Below, piece after piece: positions 1 through 6,839 of a stretch of DNA of 7,234 bases (its first letter is position 1; every line of letters begins with the position of its first letter). The stretch covers positions 899,950 through 907,183 of the forward strand of contig CP070628.1 of NCBI GenBank assembly GCA_020355985.1. The letters run 5' to 3'. A model generated the notes under the pieces. It was not told where the DNA came from. It searched no databases and worked only from the letters and a program-made list of their open reading frames with translations. Origin of the DNA: Nitrospirota bacterium (GTDB taxonomy: Bacteria > Nitrospirota > Nitrospiria > Nitrospirales > UBA8639). A program made the translations under genes and the position numbers.

Positions 1-138
1 AACCTGTTGGTTTTCCCCATTGCTAAAGACTGCAATGAAAGGGTGAATTTTTCGAGAGTGACAAGGTTAGTCGAATCCATAGGAGTGCGCATGAATCAGA
101 GAATACAGAAAGGGCGAAAAGAAATGGAAGAGGGCTAG
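1..138 (+). CDS. C-terminal end of an unrecognised protein (5' partial)
   Basis: Frame 1 is open from the first base to a TAG at 136-138 and gives 45 residues beginning NLLVFPIAKDCNERVNFSRV and ending KEMEEG. The mix of residues looks like real protein: a short hydrophobic strand, then a basic and polar, probably helical tail. The gene would begin left of the window. I do not recognise the family and assign no function. An ATG at 91 preceded by AGGAG (81-85) lies in the same frame, so a 15-codon mini-ORF is a weaker alternative reading. It is on the same strand as the ligase fusion that starts 268 bases later. No convincing terminator hairpin follows the stop. Confidence 0.45.
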   Translation, partial: NLLVFPIAKDCNERVNFSRVTRLVESIGVRMNQRIQKGRKEMEEG

Positions 139-318
139 AAAGGGTATGGTGAACTTAAGCCAAATTTTCCTCCGTCTACGGATAACCCCGGGATACTGAT
201 CCTTAAAAAATCAATGAATTACAGCCAGGCAAATAATCTGGACGATATCCCATAGTCGTTAGGTTAGCAATTTCCCATTCCCGCTTCCCTTCTCCCTTTC
301 TTGGCAAGAAAATTTCAG
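139..318. other. Non-coding stretch upstream of the ligase fusion
   Basis: No frame with a plausible start and protein-like composition was found. The 9-mer TTAGGTTAG occurs at 260-268 and again at 351-359, the second copy just after the candidate -10 box. Only very short hairpins are visible, such as GGAT/ATCC near 193-204, and none is followed by a T tract. I see no terminator or RNA gene. Confidence 0.5.
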
Positions 319-347
319 TTGACCAATCAATTCTTGGAACGTTTAAC
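319..347 (+). promoter_or_regulatory. Candidate sigma70-type promoter for the ligase fusion gene
   Basis: TTGACC at 319-324 matches the -35 consensus at 5 of 6 positions. TTTAAC at 342-347 matches the -10 consensus at 4 of 6. The spacer is exactly 17 bases. Transcription would start near 354, giving a leader of about 50 bases before the ATG at 407. This is a consensus match only; the sigma factor usage of the organism is unknown. Confidence 0.45.
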
Positions 348-406
348 GCATTAGGTTAGACTAGTCCTGGCTTCTCTTTATCTTTCTCAAGACCAAGACA
401 CAGATT

Positions 407-3109
407 ATGCAGGGCCTTTTTCTCCCTCCCGATGACCTTCCAGATACTATCCCAAAAGCCTTTCGCGCCATTACCGCTGTTGCGGGCAATCGCATTGTCA
501 TGCAAATTCAAGAAGGCCAGGGGTATCGACAGTATAGCTATGAGGAGCTGTTGGAGCAGGTTCGCAGCCTCTCCAGCAGTCTTTTCGAGTTTGGCCTGCA
601 TTCTGGACATCGTATCAGCATTGTGGCGGAAAATAGCCCGCAATGGGTTATCGCCTACCTCAGCATTCTCACAATTGGTGCCACAGCTGTTCCGCTTGAT
701 ATTCAAATGCCAAAAGAGCAACTACTTTCTTTCATCAGAGCCTCAGACAGTCAGCTCGTCTTCGCCAGCACAAAAACCTGGCCTTTGATTCAAGAACTTG
801 AAGATACCATCAGACTGGTGATAATCGGTCCTAACACGGAAAAGCACCAAATTGTGATGACGGATCTCATTGCACAAGGAAAGAAGAAACCCGCCGTTAC
901 CGCCACGGTAGAACCAGACGACGTCGCTTCGCTCCTCTATACTTCGGGTACCACCAAAAAGCCCAAAGGGGTTTTGCTCACGCACCGAAACTTTATGGCC
1001 AACGCCAAGGCCATCATGGCAAAGGAATTAGCCGGCCCGGAGGATAACTTTCTGGTGATGCTCCCCTTACATCATGCCTATCCATTTATGATTGCCTTTC
1101 TAGTCCCCCTCTTGTTAGGGGCAAAAATCACATTCCTCCAATCACTCAAAGGTCCGGATTTGGTTCAATGCCTTCGTGAGACGAGAATCACGATAGCTGT
1201 CGCGGTTCCACAGGTCTTTGCCATGATCCGCCGTGCAATTTTTGACGAGCTTGGCCGCCGGCCCCCATTAATCCGAAAGATTCTCACAATACTTCTTTCC
1301 TTCTCAGGGTTTTTGAGGACACATATCCGGTGGAATATCGGACGATTTTTTTTCGCGCCAATTCATCGCCGGTTTGGTTCCTCACTCCGGCTTCTATGCA
1401 GCGGCGGCGCCAAACTGGATTCCCAGATCGCCAAGGACTTAACCAACCTAGGGTTTACTATTCGAGAAGGCTATGGATTAACTGAGACAGCCCCTGTGAT
1501 TGCCTTTAGCCCCCTCATTCGACCAAAACCGGGGTCAGTCGGACCACCGCTCAAGAATGTCGAATTACATATTCTCAATCCGAACGAGAAGGGAATTGGA
1601 GAAGTAGTCGTTCGAGGGCCGAACGTCATGAAACAATATGATAACGCTCCAGCCGAAACGGCAGAGGCAATTCGCGATGGCTGGTTCCACACCGGTGATC
1701 TTGGCTATCTGGACTCAGATGGATATTTGTTTCTAACAGGAAGGATCAAGGAACTTATCGTCACCCCAGGCGGGAAAAACATCCTCCCCGAAGAACTGGA
1801 AGATGAATACCAACAAAGCCCGGCAATCGCTGAACTCTGCATTATCGGCAGACAGCAAAATGGAGAAGAGGGCGAACAACTTCATGCCGTGGTCGTAGCC
1901 AACTTTGATTTTTTACGAGTTCAGAAAATTCATGATGCAGAAAATTACATTAAAGATGCATTAAATAGAGTCGCCCTCACACTTCCACCTTACAAGCGGA
2001 TTACCGGCCTTACCCTAGTCAAGGAGCCACTTCCACGAACTCGGTTGGGGAAAATCCAACGTCACCTTGTTAAAGCCCAAGTTCGCTCACAGAAAACCTC
2101 CCACAAACCTACTTATCCACAATCTGATTCAGATCGAGAATTGCGCCAGACAGATACAGGCCTATTGATATTGAAGACTCTAGCGGAGCTGCTCCCACCC
2201 AACAGAGAAATCCATTTGGGAGATCACCTTGATCTCGACTTGGGATTCGATTCCCTTAAGCGTGTGGAGTTCCAAGTAGCCTTAGAAAGGCAGTTGGGGA
2301 ATCTACCCGAAATGTTTATGGGCGAAATCATTACCGTCCGTGATGTCATAGAAAAACTGCGAGGCCTTGAGCATATTCATCCTTGTGAAACAGAGACTCC
2401 CCAATCTTGGCACGAGCTCTTGGAAACCCCACTGTCCCCTACCCTGACGCAGAAATTTCTCACAGGCCCAAGCTCGGTAAATCTTGTAATAGGAAAAGCA
2501 GCGGTTTCTCTTTTTGAAGGGCTTTTCCGCATCACCTTCAGATTGACGGTCACCGGAATCGAACACCTACCAAAAAATAGTCCCTATCTCATTGCTTCCA
2601 ATCATCTTAGTTTTATTGATCCCTTCATACTCCTTTCGGCCTTGCCTCGATCCGTCTTTGAGCAATTATACGTCCTCGGCTGGGAGCCGTATTTTCGCTC
2701 GCGATTCCGAATGTGGATTGCCCGCGTGGGTCATGTCATTCCTGTAGGACCGGAGACGCCCATCATTTCCGTTCTCCGGGCTTCAGCGGCACTTCTCCGG
2801 ACTGACAAAAGCCTTCTTATTTTCCCTGAGGGCGAGCGGAGCATCGATGGGCAACTCCTTCCATTTAAAAAAGGCATAGGAGTTTTAGCTTGTGAATTAC
2901 GAGTCCCAATAATTCCTGTCAAGATCGAAGGGAGCTTTCAGGCCTGGCCGCCTGATAGCCACATGCCGCATCTCCTCCACCCTATAAAAGTCAATATAGG
3001 TAAGAACCTTACCATTACTCCTTCGATGATCCAGACATGGACAACCAAGGGCATGGATCCCCATGTAGCGGCTGCAAAGATGATCCAAGAAAGGGTGGCT
3101 TCTCTGTGA
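407..3109 (+). CDS. Trifunctional fusion: AMP-forming fatty-acyl ligase, acyl carrier domain, PlsC-type acyltransferase
   Basis: The 900-residue protein has three domains. Residues about 15-560 are an ANL-family acyl ligase: P-loop-like TSGTTKKPKG at 179-188, YGLTE at 356-360, GWFHTGDLG at 425-433, GRIKELIVTPGGKN after it, and PRTRLGKIQR with the likely catalytic Lys549. Residues about 583-655 are an acyl carrier domain with DLGFDSLKRVEF; Ser616 should carry phosphopantetheine. Residues about 690-890 are a PlsC/LPLAT acyltransferase with NHLSFID (His733, Asp738), FPEGERS (806-812) and VPIIPV (from 833). Expected reaction: fatty acid plus ATP gives acyl-AMP, acyl transfer to the carrier in cis, then esterification of a lyso-lipid or similar acceptor at the inner membrane face. 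The domain order is the reverse of E. coli Aas, which also lacks a built-in carrier. The ATG at 407 is the first ATG, GTG or TTG after the in-frame TAG at 362; no clear ribosome binding site precedes it. Acyl chain and acceptor are unknown. Confidence 0.93.
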   Translation: MQGLFLPPDDLPDTIPKAFRAITAVAGNRIVMQIQEGQGYRQYSYEELLEQVRSLSSSLFEFGLHSGHRISIVAENSPQWVIAYLSILTIGATAVPLDIQMPKEQLLSFIRASDSQLVFASTKTWPLIQELEDTIRLVIIGPNTEKHQIVMTDLIAQGKKKPAVTATVEPDDVASLLYTSGTTKKPKGVLLTHRNFMANAKAIMAKELAGPEDNFLVMLPLHHAYPFMIAFLVPLLLGAKITFLQSLKGPDLVQCLRETRITIAVAVPQVFAMIRRAIFDELGRRPPLIRKILTILLSFSGFLRTHIRWNIGRFFFAPIHRRFGSSLRLLCSGGAKLDSQIAKDLTNLGFTIREGYGLTETAPVIAFSPLIRPKPGSVGPPLKNVELHILNPNEKGIGEVVVRGPNVMKQYDNAPAETAEAIRDGWFHTGDLGYLDSDGYLFLTGRIKELIVTPGGKNILPEELEDEYQQSPAIAELCIIGRQQNGEEGEQLHAVVVANFDFLRVQKIHDAENYIKDALNRVALTLPPYKRITGLTLVKEPLPRTRLGKIQRHLVKAQVRSQKTSHKPTYPQSDSDRELRQTDTGLLILKTLAELLPPNREIHLGDHLDLDLGFDSLKRVEFQVALERQLGNLPEMFMGEIITVRDVIEKLRGLEHIHPCETETPQSWHELLETPLSPTLTQKFLTGPSSVNLVIGKAAVSLFEGLFRITFRLTVTGIEHLPKNSPYLIASNHLSFIDPFILLSALPRSVFEQLYVLGWEPYFRSRFRMWIARVGHVIPVGPETPIISVLRASAALLRTDKSLLIFPEGERSIDGQLLPFKKGIGVLACELRVPIIPVKIEGSFQAWPPDSHMPHLLHPIKVNIGKNLTITPSMIQTWTTKGMDPHVAAAKMIQERVASL

Positions 3110-3503
3110 AGTAACCCGACCTTCCTCTACCCCTTATTTTCATAGTTTAGAAGACTTCGCCAAACCTATCAATGACACTGCGCCACTTCATAAAACGATG
3201 CGGTCGACTTCCCCTTTTTCAGTGCGAGGGTACAGCATTATTGACTTTCAGGTGGCAGCCGACTGGTTAGGACCAGAGCATTTTGAACAAAGTCGTTAAT
3301 ATTTTCGGACTTTGATTTCCTGTTTAAATGTTGGGAGGAGTTGCACGGGCTCGAAATTGTCATTACTTTACTCCACCCATGGGCATTCCCCTAAATCCAG
3401 AAGAGGGAAATGGTTTAAAAACCTGAATCACTCTTAAAAATTCCGGTGTAAAGAGTAGGTGCTCAGGAATTGGGAAATACACCGGACTGGTGAGCGGTCT
3501 GCC
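3110..3503. other. Long gap after the ligase fusion, no convincing gene
   Basis: Only short open frames are present: 3172-3270 (32 codons plus stop), 3198-3299 (33 codons) and 3328-3426 (32 codons). None has a good ribosome binding site or a family signature. No GC-rich hairpin with a T tract follows the stop at 3107-3109, so no intrinsic terminator is visible. The one clear structure is a 9-bp inverted repeat at 3442-3486. The stretch could be a leader, a decayed gene or an unrecognised RNA. Confidence 0.5.
3442..3486. repeat. Perfect 9-bp inverted repeat with 27-base loop
   Basis: TCCGGTGTA at 3442-3450 is exactly complementary, in inverse orientation, to TACACCGGA at 3478-3486. The intervening 27 bases contain a possible small inner pairing (GAG at 3453-3455 with CTC at 3462-3464). 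A competing pairing joins ACTCTT at 3430-3435 with AAGAGT at 3451-3456, so two alternative folds are possible. There is no T tract after it, so it is not a standard terminator. It lies about 200 bases upstream of the exporter start. Confidence 0.5.
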
Positions 3504-3662
3504 ATGAGTGATGAAGGGTTCGCCAGGTACACTGCAAAGACGAATACGGATGGTTCGATAATGATGAGAAAGGATTTCACAAGGGATTCACAGATATTCA
3601 ATGAGATGGTACAAAACAACCCACATTGGATAGGCCAATTTTTAAAAATTTTTAACTTCTAG
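3504..3662 (+). CDS. Doubtful small ORF, 52 residues, unknown
   Basis: An ATG at 3504 is preceded by GGTGAG (3489-3494) at 9 bases spacing, a fair ribosome binding site. The frame runs to TAG at 3660-3662. A GTG at 3459 in the same frame, directly after a TAG, would give 67 residues. The product is hydrophilic, with six acidic and six Lys/Arg residues, and begins MSDEGFARYTAKTN. It has no signal peptide, membrane segment or motif I recognise. The frame is the same as that of the exporter gene 24 bases downstream, probably by chance, because the exporter has a complete N-terminus of its own. It may be a real small gene, a relic or a chance ORF. Confidence 0.25.
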   Translation: MSDEGFARYTAKTNTDGSIMMRKDFTRDSQIFNEMVQNNPHWIGQFLKIFNF

Positions 3663-3686
3663 CCACAAGAGAGCCTACTAAAAACG

Positions 3687-6182
3687 ATGAAATCTGGGTT
3701 TTTACACTATTATAAAAAAACGGTCATTGAGCGACCCATCTTTTCTTTATTGATTTTTTTTCTAATGGTGGCCTTTTTTGCCTACCATGGACAGAATCTC
3801 AAACTCGATGCCTCAGCCGAATCAATTGTTTTAAAGAATGACCCGGATTTACGGTATTACCGGGCTATCCGTGATATCTATGGCTCCGACGACTTCCTCG
3901 TTATTACCTACACGCCTTTTGACGATCTTTTATCTCAAACCTCGCTTGCGGGTCTGAAAGCACTTCGCAACGATTTGCGGCAATTAAAGCGAGTCTCCTC
4001 GGTGGTGACCATTTTAGACGTCCCCTTATTGAACAGCCCCAAAGTGAGCATTTCTGAACTTACAGATGATGCAGAAGTGAGAACGTTGGAGACGCCAGGT
4101 GTAGACAAGGACCTTGCACGAAAGGAGTTTCTGAAAAGCCCTATTTACCAAAACAACTTGGTCAGTCCAAACGGGCACACCACAGCGCTCCTGGTGAATT
4201 TCAAGCGTGATGAAAAGTATTTTTCTCTTTTAACAAAGCGAAATGCACTCAGAGAAAAGGAAGTTTCAGCGAGCCTCACGCCTGAAGAATCCCAGCAATT
4301 AAGGAAGGTGACGAAAGAGTTTTATGACTACCATGCCCTAGTCATTGAGCAAGAGCGCCAAGACACTCAAGTCGTTCGTGGGATGATGGACAAATACCAG
4401 GACAAAGCCGACATGCACTTAGGCGGTGCTCGGATGATCACTGCCGACATGATCAGCTTTATTGAACACGACATAAGTGTCTTCGGCCTAGGAGTGGTCT
4501 GTTTTTTAGTTGTTGCCCTGATTTATTTTTTTAGAAAATTGCGTTGGGTGGCTCTCCCCATGTTTTGTTGTCTGACCTCGATTATCGTGATGGTTGGATT
4601 TCTTGGATGGCTTGACTGGCGAATTACGGTCATTTCATCAAATTTTATTTCTTTATTACTCATCATCACCATGTCGTTAACTATCCACCTCATTGTGCGC
4701 TACCGAATCTTAATCGAAAACAATCCCACCACCGACCAAAGAACACTTGTATTCGAAACCATGCGAATCATGGCCGAGCCATGTTTTTATACGGCTCTCA
4801 CGACCATCGTGGCTTTTTGTTCTCTAGTGGTTAGCGATATACGTCCGGTCATTGATTTTGGATGGATGATGACCATCGGTATCGCACTAGCCTTTGCCCT
4901 TAATTTTATTCTTTTCCCTGCTGTGCTTTCGCTTTTACCACTCGAGAAATTTACTTCACGCCGAGACTTCACCCAATCCTTCACACTTCGAATGGCTTCA
5001 ATTACACAAAACTACCCCAAGAGTATCATGTGGTTTTGCCTAGCTTTAGCGCTCTTAGGTGTTCTAGGTATTTCACAATTGGAAGTGGAAAACCGCTTCA
5101 TTAATCATTTCAAAAAGACAACGGAAATCTACCAGGGCATGGAGCTCATTGATACTCAATTAGGAGGAACCATTCCTCTAGACTTTGTCATTGATGCGGA
5201 TGCCGACTTCTATGCATCCATCGAGGAATCAAAAGACGCTGACAAAGCCTTTGAGGATCCCTTCGCAGACGAAGAAGAAGATTCAAACGAGACGACCTAT
5301 TGGTTTAATGGCGATATGCTTCAGAAAGTAGAAAAAATTCATGACCACCTAGAGCAGCTCCCTGAAATTGGAAAAGTGCTCTCGATTGCCACGGGGATGA
5401 AAGTCTTCCTACAACTGAACGATGGGCGTATGCCGGATGATTATGAATTGGCGGTCCTCCGAAAGTGGGTCCCAGAAGATGTCAAAAAGACACTCATCAA
5501 CCCTTACCTCTCCGAAGATGGAAACCAAACCCGTATTACCATGCGTCTGATAGAATCAGCCCCAACTCTCAAAAGAAAGGAACTTATCCATAAAATCAAG
5601 GCTTACCTGGTGAACGACATGGAGCTCACGGATACCAATGTCCATCCTACCGGTTTAGCCGTCCTCTATAATAATCTGCTTCAAAGTCTCTATAAATCTC
5701 AAATCCTTACTCTAGGCGCCGTTTTTCTAAGTATTCTGGCGATGTTTATGGTTCTCTTTCGAGGTCTGTCAATTTCTTTCCTGGCCATCATGCCAAATAT
5801 GCTTGCGGAAGGAATGGTCCTGGGACTTATGGGGTGGCTTGGCATACCGTTAGATATGATGACCATCACCATTGCCGCCATAACCATTGGGATTGGGGTT
5901 GACGATACGATTCACTATATTCATCGATTTCAGGTCGAATTTAAAAAAAACGGGAACTATTTGGCGACTGTGAAAGCCTGTCATGGGAGTATTGGCATCG
6001 CGATGTATTATACCTCGCTCACCATTGCAGCAGGTTTTTCCATACTCGCATTATCCAGTTTTATTCCGACAATTTATTTCGGCCTTTTAACTGGGTTTGC
6101 CATGATCGTGGCACTCTTGAGTAATCTGACGTTGTTGTCAGCTTTACTGATTCTTTTTAAACCTCTAGGTCCAGAAAATTAA
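3687..6182 (+). CDS. RND superfamily exporter, MMPL/HpnN-like (12 membrane helices)
   Basis: The 831-residue protein shows the duplicated RND plan in the inner membrane. Helix 1 is at about 18-34, a periplasmic loop runs to about 262, helices 2-6 cover about 265-420, and helix 7 is at about 448-464. A second periplasmic loop runs to about 671, followed by helices 8-12 at about 673-825. The early loop motif LDASAESIVLKNDPDLRYYR is typical of the MMPL/HAE3-like branch. Helix 10 carries IGIGVDDTIHYIHRF with Asp739 and Asp740, the likely proton-relay residues. The matching helix 4 segment reads ITMSLTIHLIVRY and lacks both acids. Loop 2 contains an acidic tract at 503-535. Members move lipids or other hydrophobic compounds using the proton gradient; this substrate is unknown. 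No adaptor or outer-membrane channel gene is in the window. The ATG at 3687 follows an in-frame TAG at 3660; a weak AAGAGAG lies 13 bases upstream. The ligase fusion is the nearest clear gene on the same strand. Confidence 0.92.
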   Translation: MKSGFLHYYKKTVIERPIFSLLIFFLMVAFFAYHGQNLKLDASAESIVLKNDPDLRYYRAIRDIYGSDDFLVITYTPFDDLLSQTSLAGLKALRNDLRQLKRVSSVVTILDVPLLNSPKVSISELTDDAEVRTLETPGVDKDLARKEFLKSPIYQNNLVSPNGHTTALLVNFKRDEKYFSLLTKRNALREKEVSASLTPEESQQLRKVTKEFYDYHALVIEQERQDTQVVRGMMDKYQDKADMHLGGARMITADMISFIEHDISVFGLGVVCFLVVALIYFFRKLRWVALPMFCCLTSIIVMVGFLGWLDWRITVISSNFISLLLIITMSLTIHLIVRYRILIENNPTTDQRTLVFETMRIMAEPCFYTALTTIVAFCSLVVSDIRPVIDFGWMMTIGIALAFALNFILFPAVLSLLPLEKFTSRRDFTQSFTLRMASITQNYPKSIMWFCLALALLGVLGISQLEVENRFINHFKKTTEIYQGMELIDTQLGGTIPLDFVIDADADFYASIEESKDADKAFEDPFADEEEDSNETTYWFNGDMLQKVEKIHDHLEQLPEIGKVLSIATGMKVFLQLNDGRMPDDYELAVLRKWVPEDVKKTLINPYLSEDGNQTRITMRLIESAPTLKRKELIHKIKAYLVNDMELTDTNVHPTGLAVLYNNLLQSLYKSQILTLGAVFLSILAMFMVLFRGLSISFLAIMPNMLAEGMVLGLMGWLGIPLDMMTITIAAITIGIGVDDTIHYIHRFQVEFKKNGNYLATVKACHGSIGIAMYYTSLTIAAGFSILALSSFIPTIYFGLLTGFAMIVALLSNLTLLSALLILFKPLGPEN

Positions 6183-6209
6183 TGGCCATCTTAACGACAG
6201 AATGGCCAT
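6182..6209. repeat. Paired ATGGCCAT palindromes at the convergent gene junction
   Basis: The self-complementary 8-mer ATGGCCAT occurs at 6182-6189 and 6202-6209. The two copies can pair into an 8-bp stem with a 12-base loop in transcripts from either strand. The element overlaps the last base of the exporter stop codon, the 8-base gap and the last codons of the lipoprotein gene. No T tract follows on either strand, so it is not a standard intrinsic terminator. A role in ending or separating convergent transcripts is inference. Confidence 0.4.
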
Positions 6210-6802
6210 ACCTGGTACCAGTGCCGACACCTGAAACGCGCTTCGCACTGACGAAGCTGGCCGCCGTACTCCCTCGCCTGCCAATCCACACGATTGGCAA
6301 TACGCACAACTTCCGGTTTACTGTTGTAACTACCGCGTGCATAACCACCGCGACCTTCATGGTAGGCCAGATATAGGTGCTTAGGATCCCATTTTGAGAT
6401 GCCGAGATCTTTGCTGCTCTTATCGTTGTACCAGCCGATGAAGTCCAGAGCGTCCTCCATAGTGGCACGGCTTTTAAAGAATCCACCAACCTCATCCTCA
6501 TACTCCTCCCAGGCCTCGTCTTTGGCCTGAGCATAGCCCTCCGCTGATGATTGGCGCCCCAGAGGAATGAACAGAAACCACTCCCGTGGCGGCTTCGCGT
6601 CATGGCGAAAAGCGGACTCCTGCTTCACGAAGGCCATGAGAATATGAGGCGGGGTACCCCACTTGTCTTGAGATTCTTTTGAAGCATCATACCACTGAGG
6701 ATACTGATCGAAAATCGCGCACAGGTTGTCCTGATGCTTGGGTGGCATGGACGCGCAACCCGTCAGCAGAGCGATGGCCATCATCAGAAGAACAGGGATC
6801 AC
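6191..6802 (-). CDS. SLT-fold (lytic transglycosylase-like) lipoprotein
   Basis: From a GTG at 6802 the product has 203 residues. A hydrophobic stretch ends in the lipobox LTGC (Cys16), so the mature protein should be lipid-anchored in the envelope. The body matches SLT-type lysozyme-fold proteins: VKQESAF with likely catalytic Glu62, SSAEGYAQA in the place of the usual GLMQ block, DFIGWYNDKS, and AYHEGRGGYARGSY in the place of the AYNAG block. Members cleave peptidoglycan glycan strands, though activity of this short lipoprotein branch is not shown here. The GTG start gives a signal peptide with no positive charge and no spaced ribosome binding site. An ATT at 6826 in the same frame would add MKLILSTR, has AGAGG six bases upstream, and gives 211 residues with Cys24 and Glu70. 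The gene converges on the exporter, with 8 bases between them. Three of the five 60-base rows I counted here are about 62% G+C (range 42-62%), against about 38-45% in two rows of the exporter, which hints at a different history. Confidence 0.85.
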   Translation of the reverse strand: MIPVLLMMAIALLTGCASMPPKHQDNLCAIFDQYPQWYDASKESQDKWGTPPHILMAFVKQESAFRHDAKPPREWFLFIPLGRQSSAEGYAQAKDEAWEEYEDEVGGFFKSRATMEDALDFIGWYNDKSSKDLGISKWDPKHLYLAYHEGRGGYARGSYNSKPEVVRIANRVDWQAREYGGQLRQCEARFRCRHWYQVWPFCR

Positions 6803-6832
6803 CCTTGTCGAAAGGATAAGTTTAATCGGTTG

Positions 6833-6839
6833 CCTCTTC
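6833..6839 (-). promoter_or_regulatory. Ribosome binding site pointing to an ATT start at 6826
   Basis: On the minus strand GAAGAGG occupies 6839-6833, followed by a 6-base spacer (CAACCG) and ATT at 6826-6824. The spacing is near ideal. The reading frame opens at a TAG at 6841-6839, directly before this site, and holds no ATG or TTG ahead of the GTG at 6802. This favours initiation at ATT, or a mutated former ATG. Confidence 0.45.

Noticed and set aside
91..138. 15-codon ORF with AGGAG five bases upstream
   Set aside because: It is in frame with the longer open frame from base 1, so the ATG is more simply an internal methionine.
356..721. 121-codon minus-strand ORF opposite the ligase start
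   Set aside because: It is a shadow of the ligase coding strand with no recognisable features.
432..788. 118-codon plus-strand ORF inside the ligase region
   Set aside because: It overlaps the ligase N-terminus, whose motifs are clear in the other frame; its product shows no domain or motif.
3084..3299. 71-codon open frame after the ligase fusion, ending EHFEQSR
   Set aside because: It has no start codon before the ATG at 3198 and no ribosome binding site there; the remaining 33 codons match nothing I know.
3328..3426. 32-codon ORF beginning MLGGVARARN
   Set aside because: The only purine-rich site, GGGAGGAG, lies inside the ORF rather than upstream, and the product is too short and featureless.
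3637..3650. 14-bp palindrome AATTTTTAAAAATT before the exporter
   Set aside because: It is a pure A/T run with no GC stem; such sequences arise by chance in AT-rich gaps and it is not terminator-like.
3626..3656. TTGGAT and TTTAAC as a promoter for the exporter
   Set aside because: The -35 matches only 3 of 6 positions and the spacing is 19 bases, too weak to annotate.
6157..6603. 148-codon minus-strand ORF in another frame of the lipoprotein gene
   Set aside because: The overlapping frame has a lipobox and SLT motifs; this one is rich in Arg and Ser without any pattern and also overlaps the exporter end.
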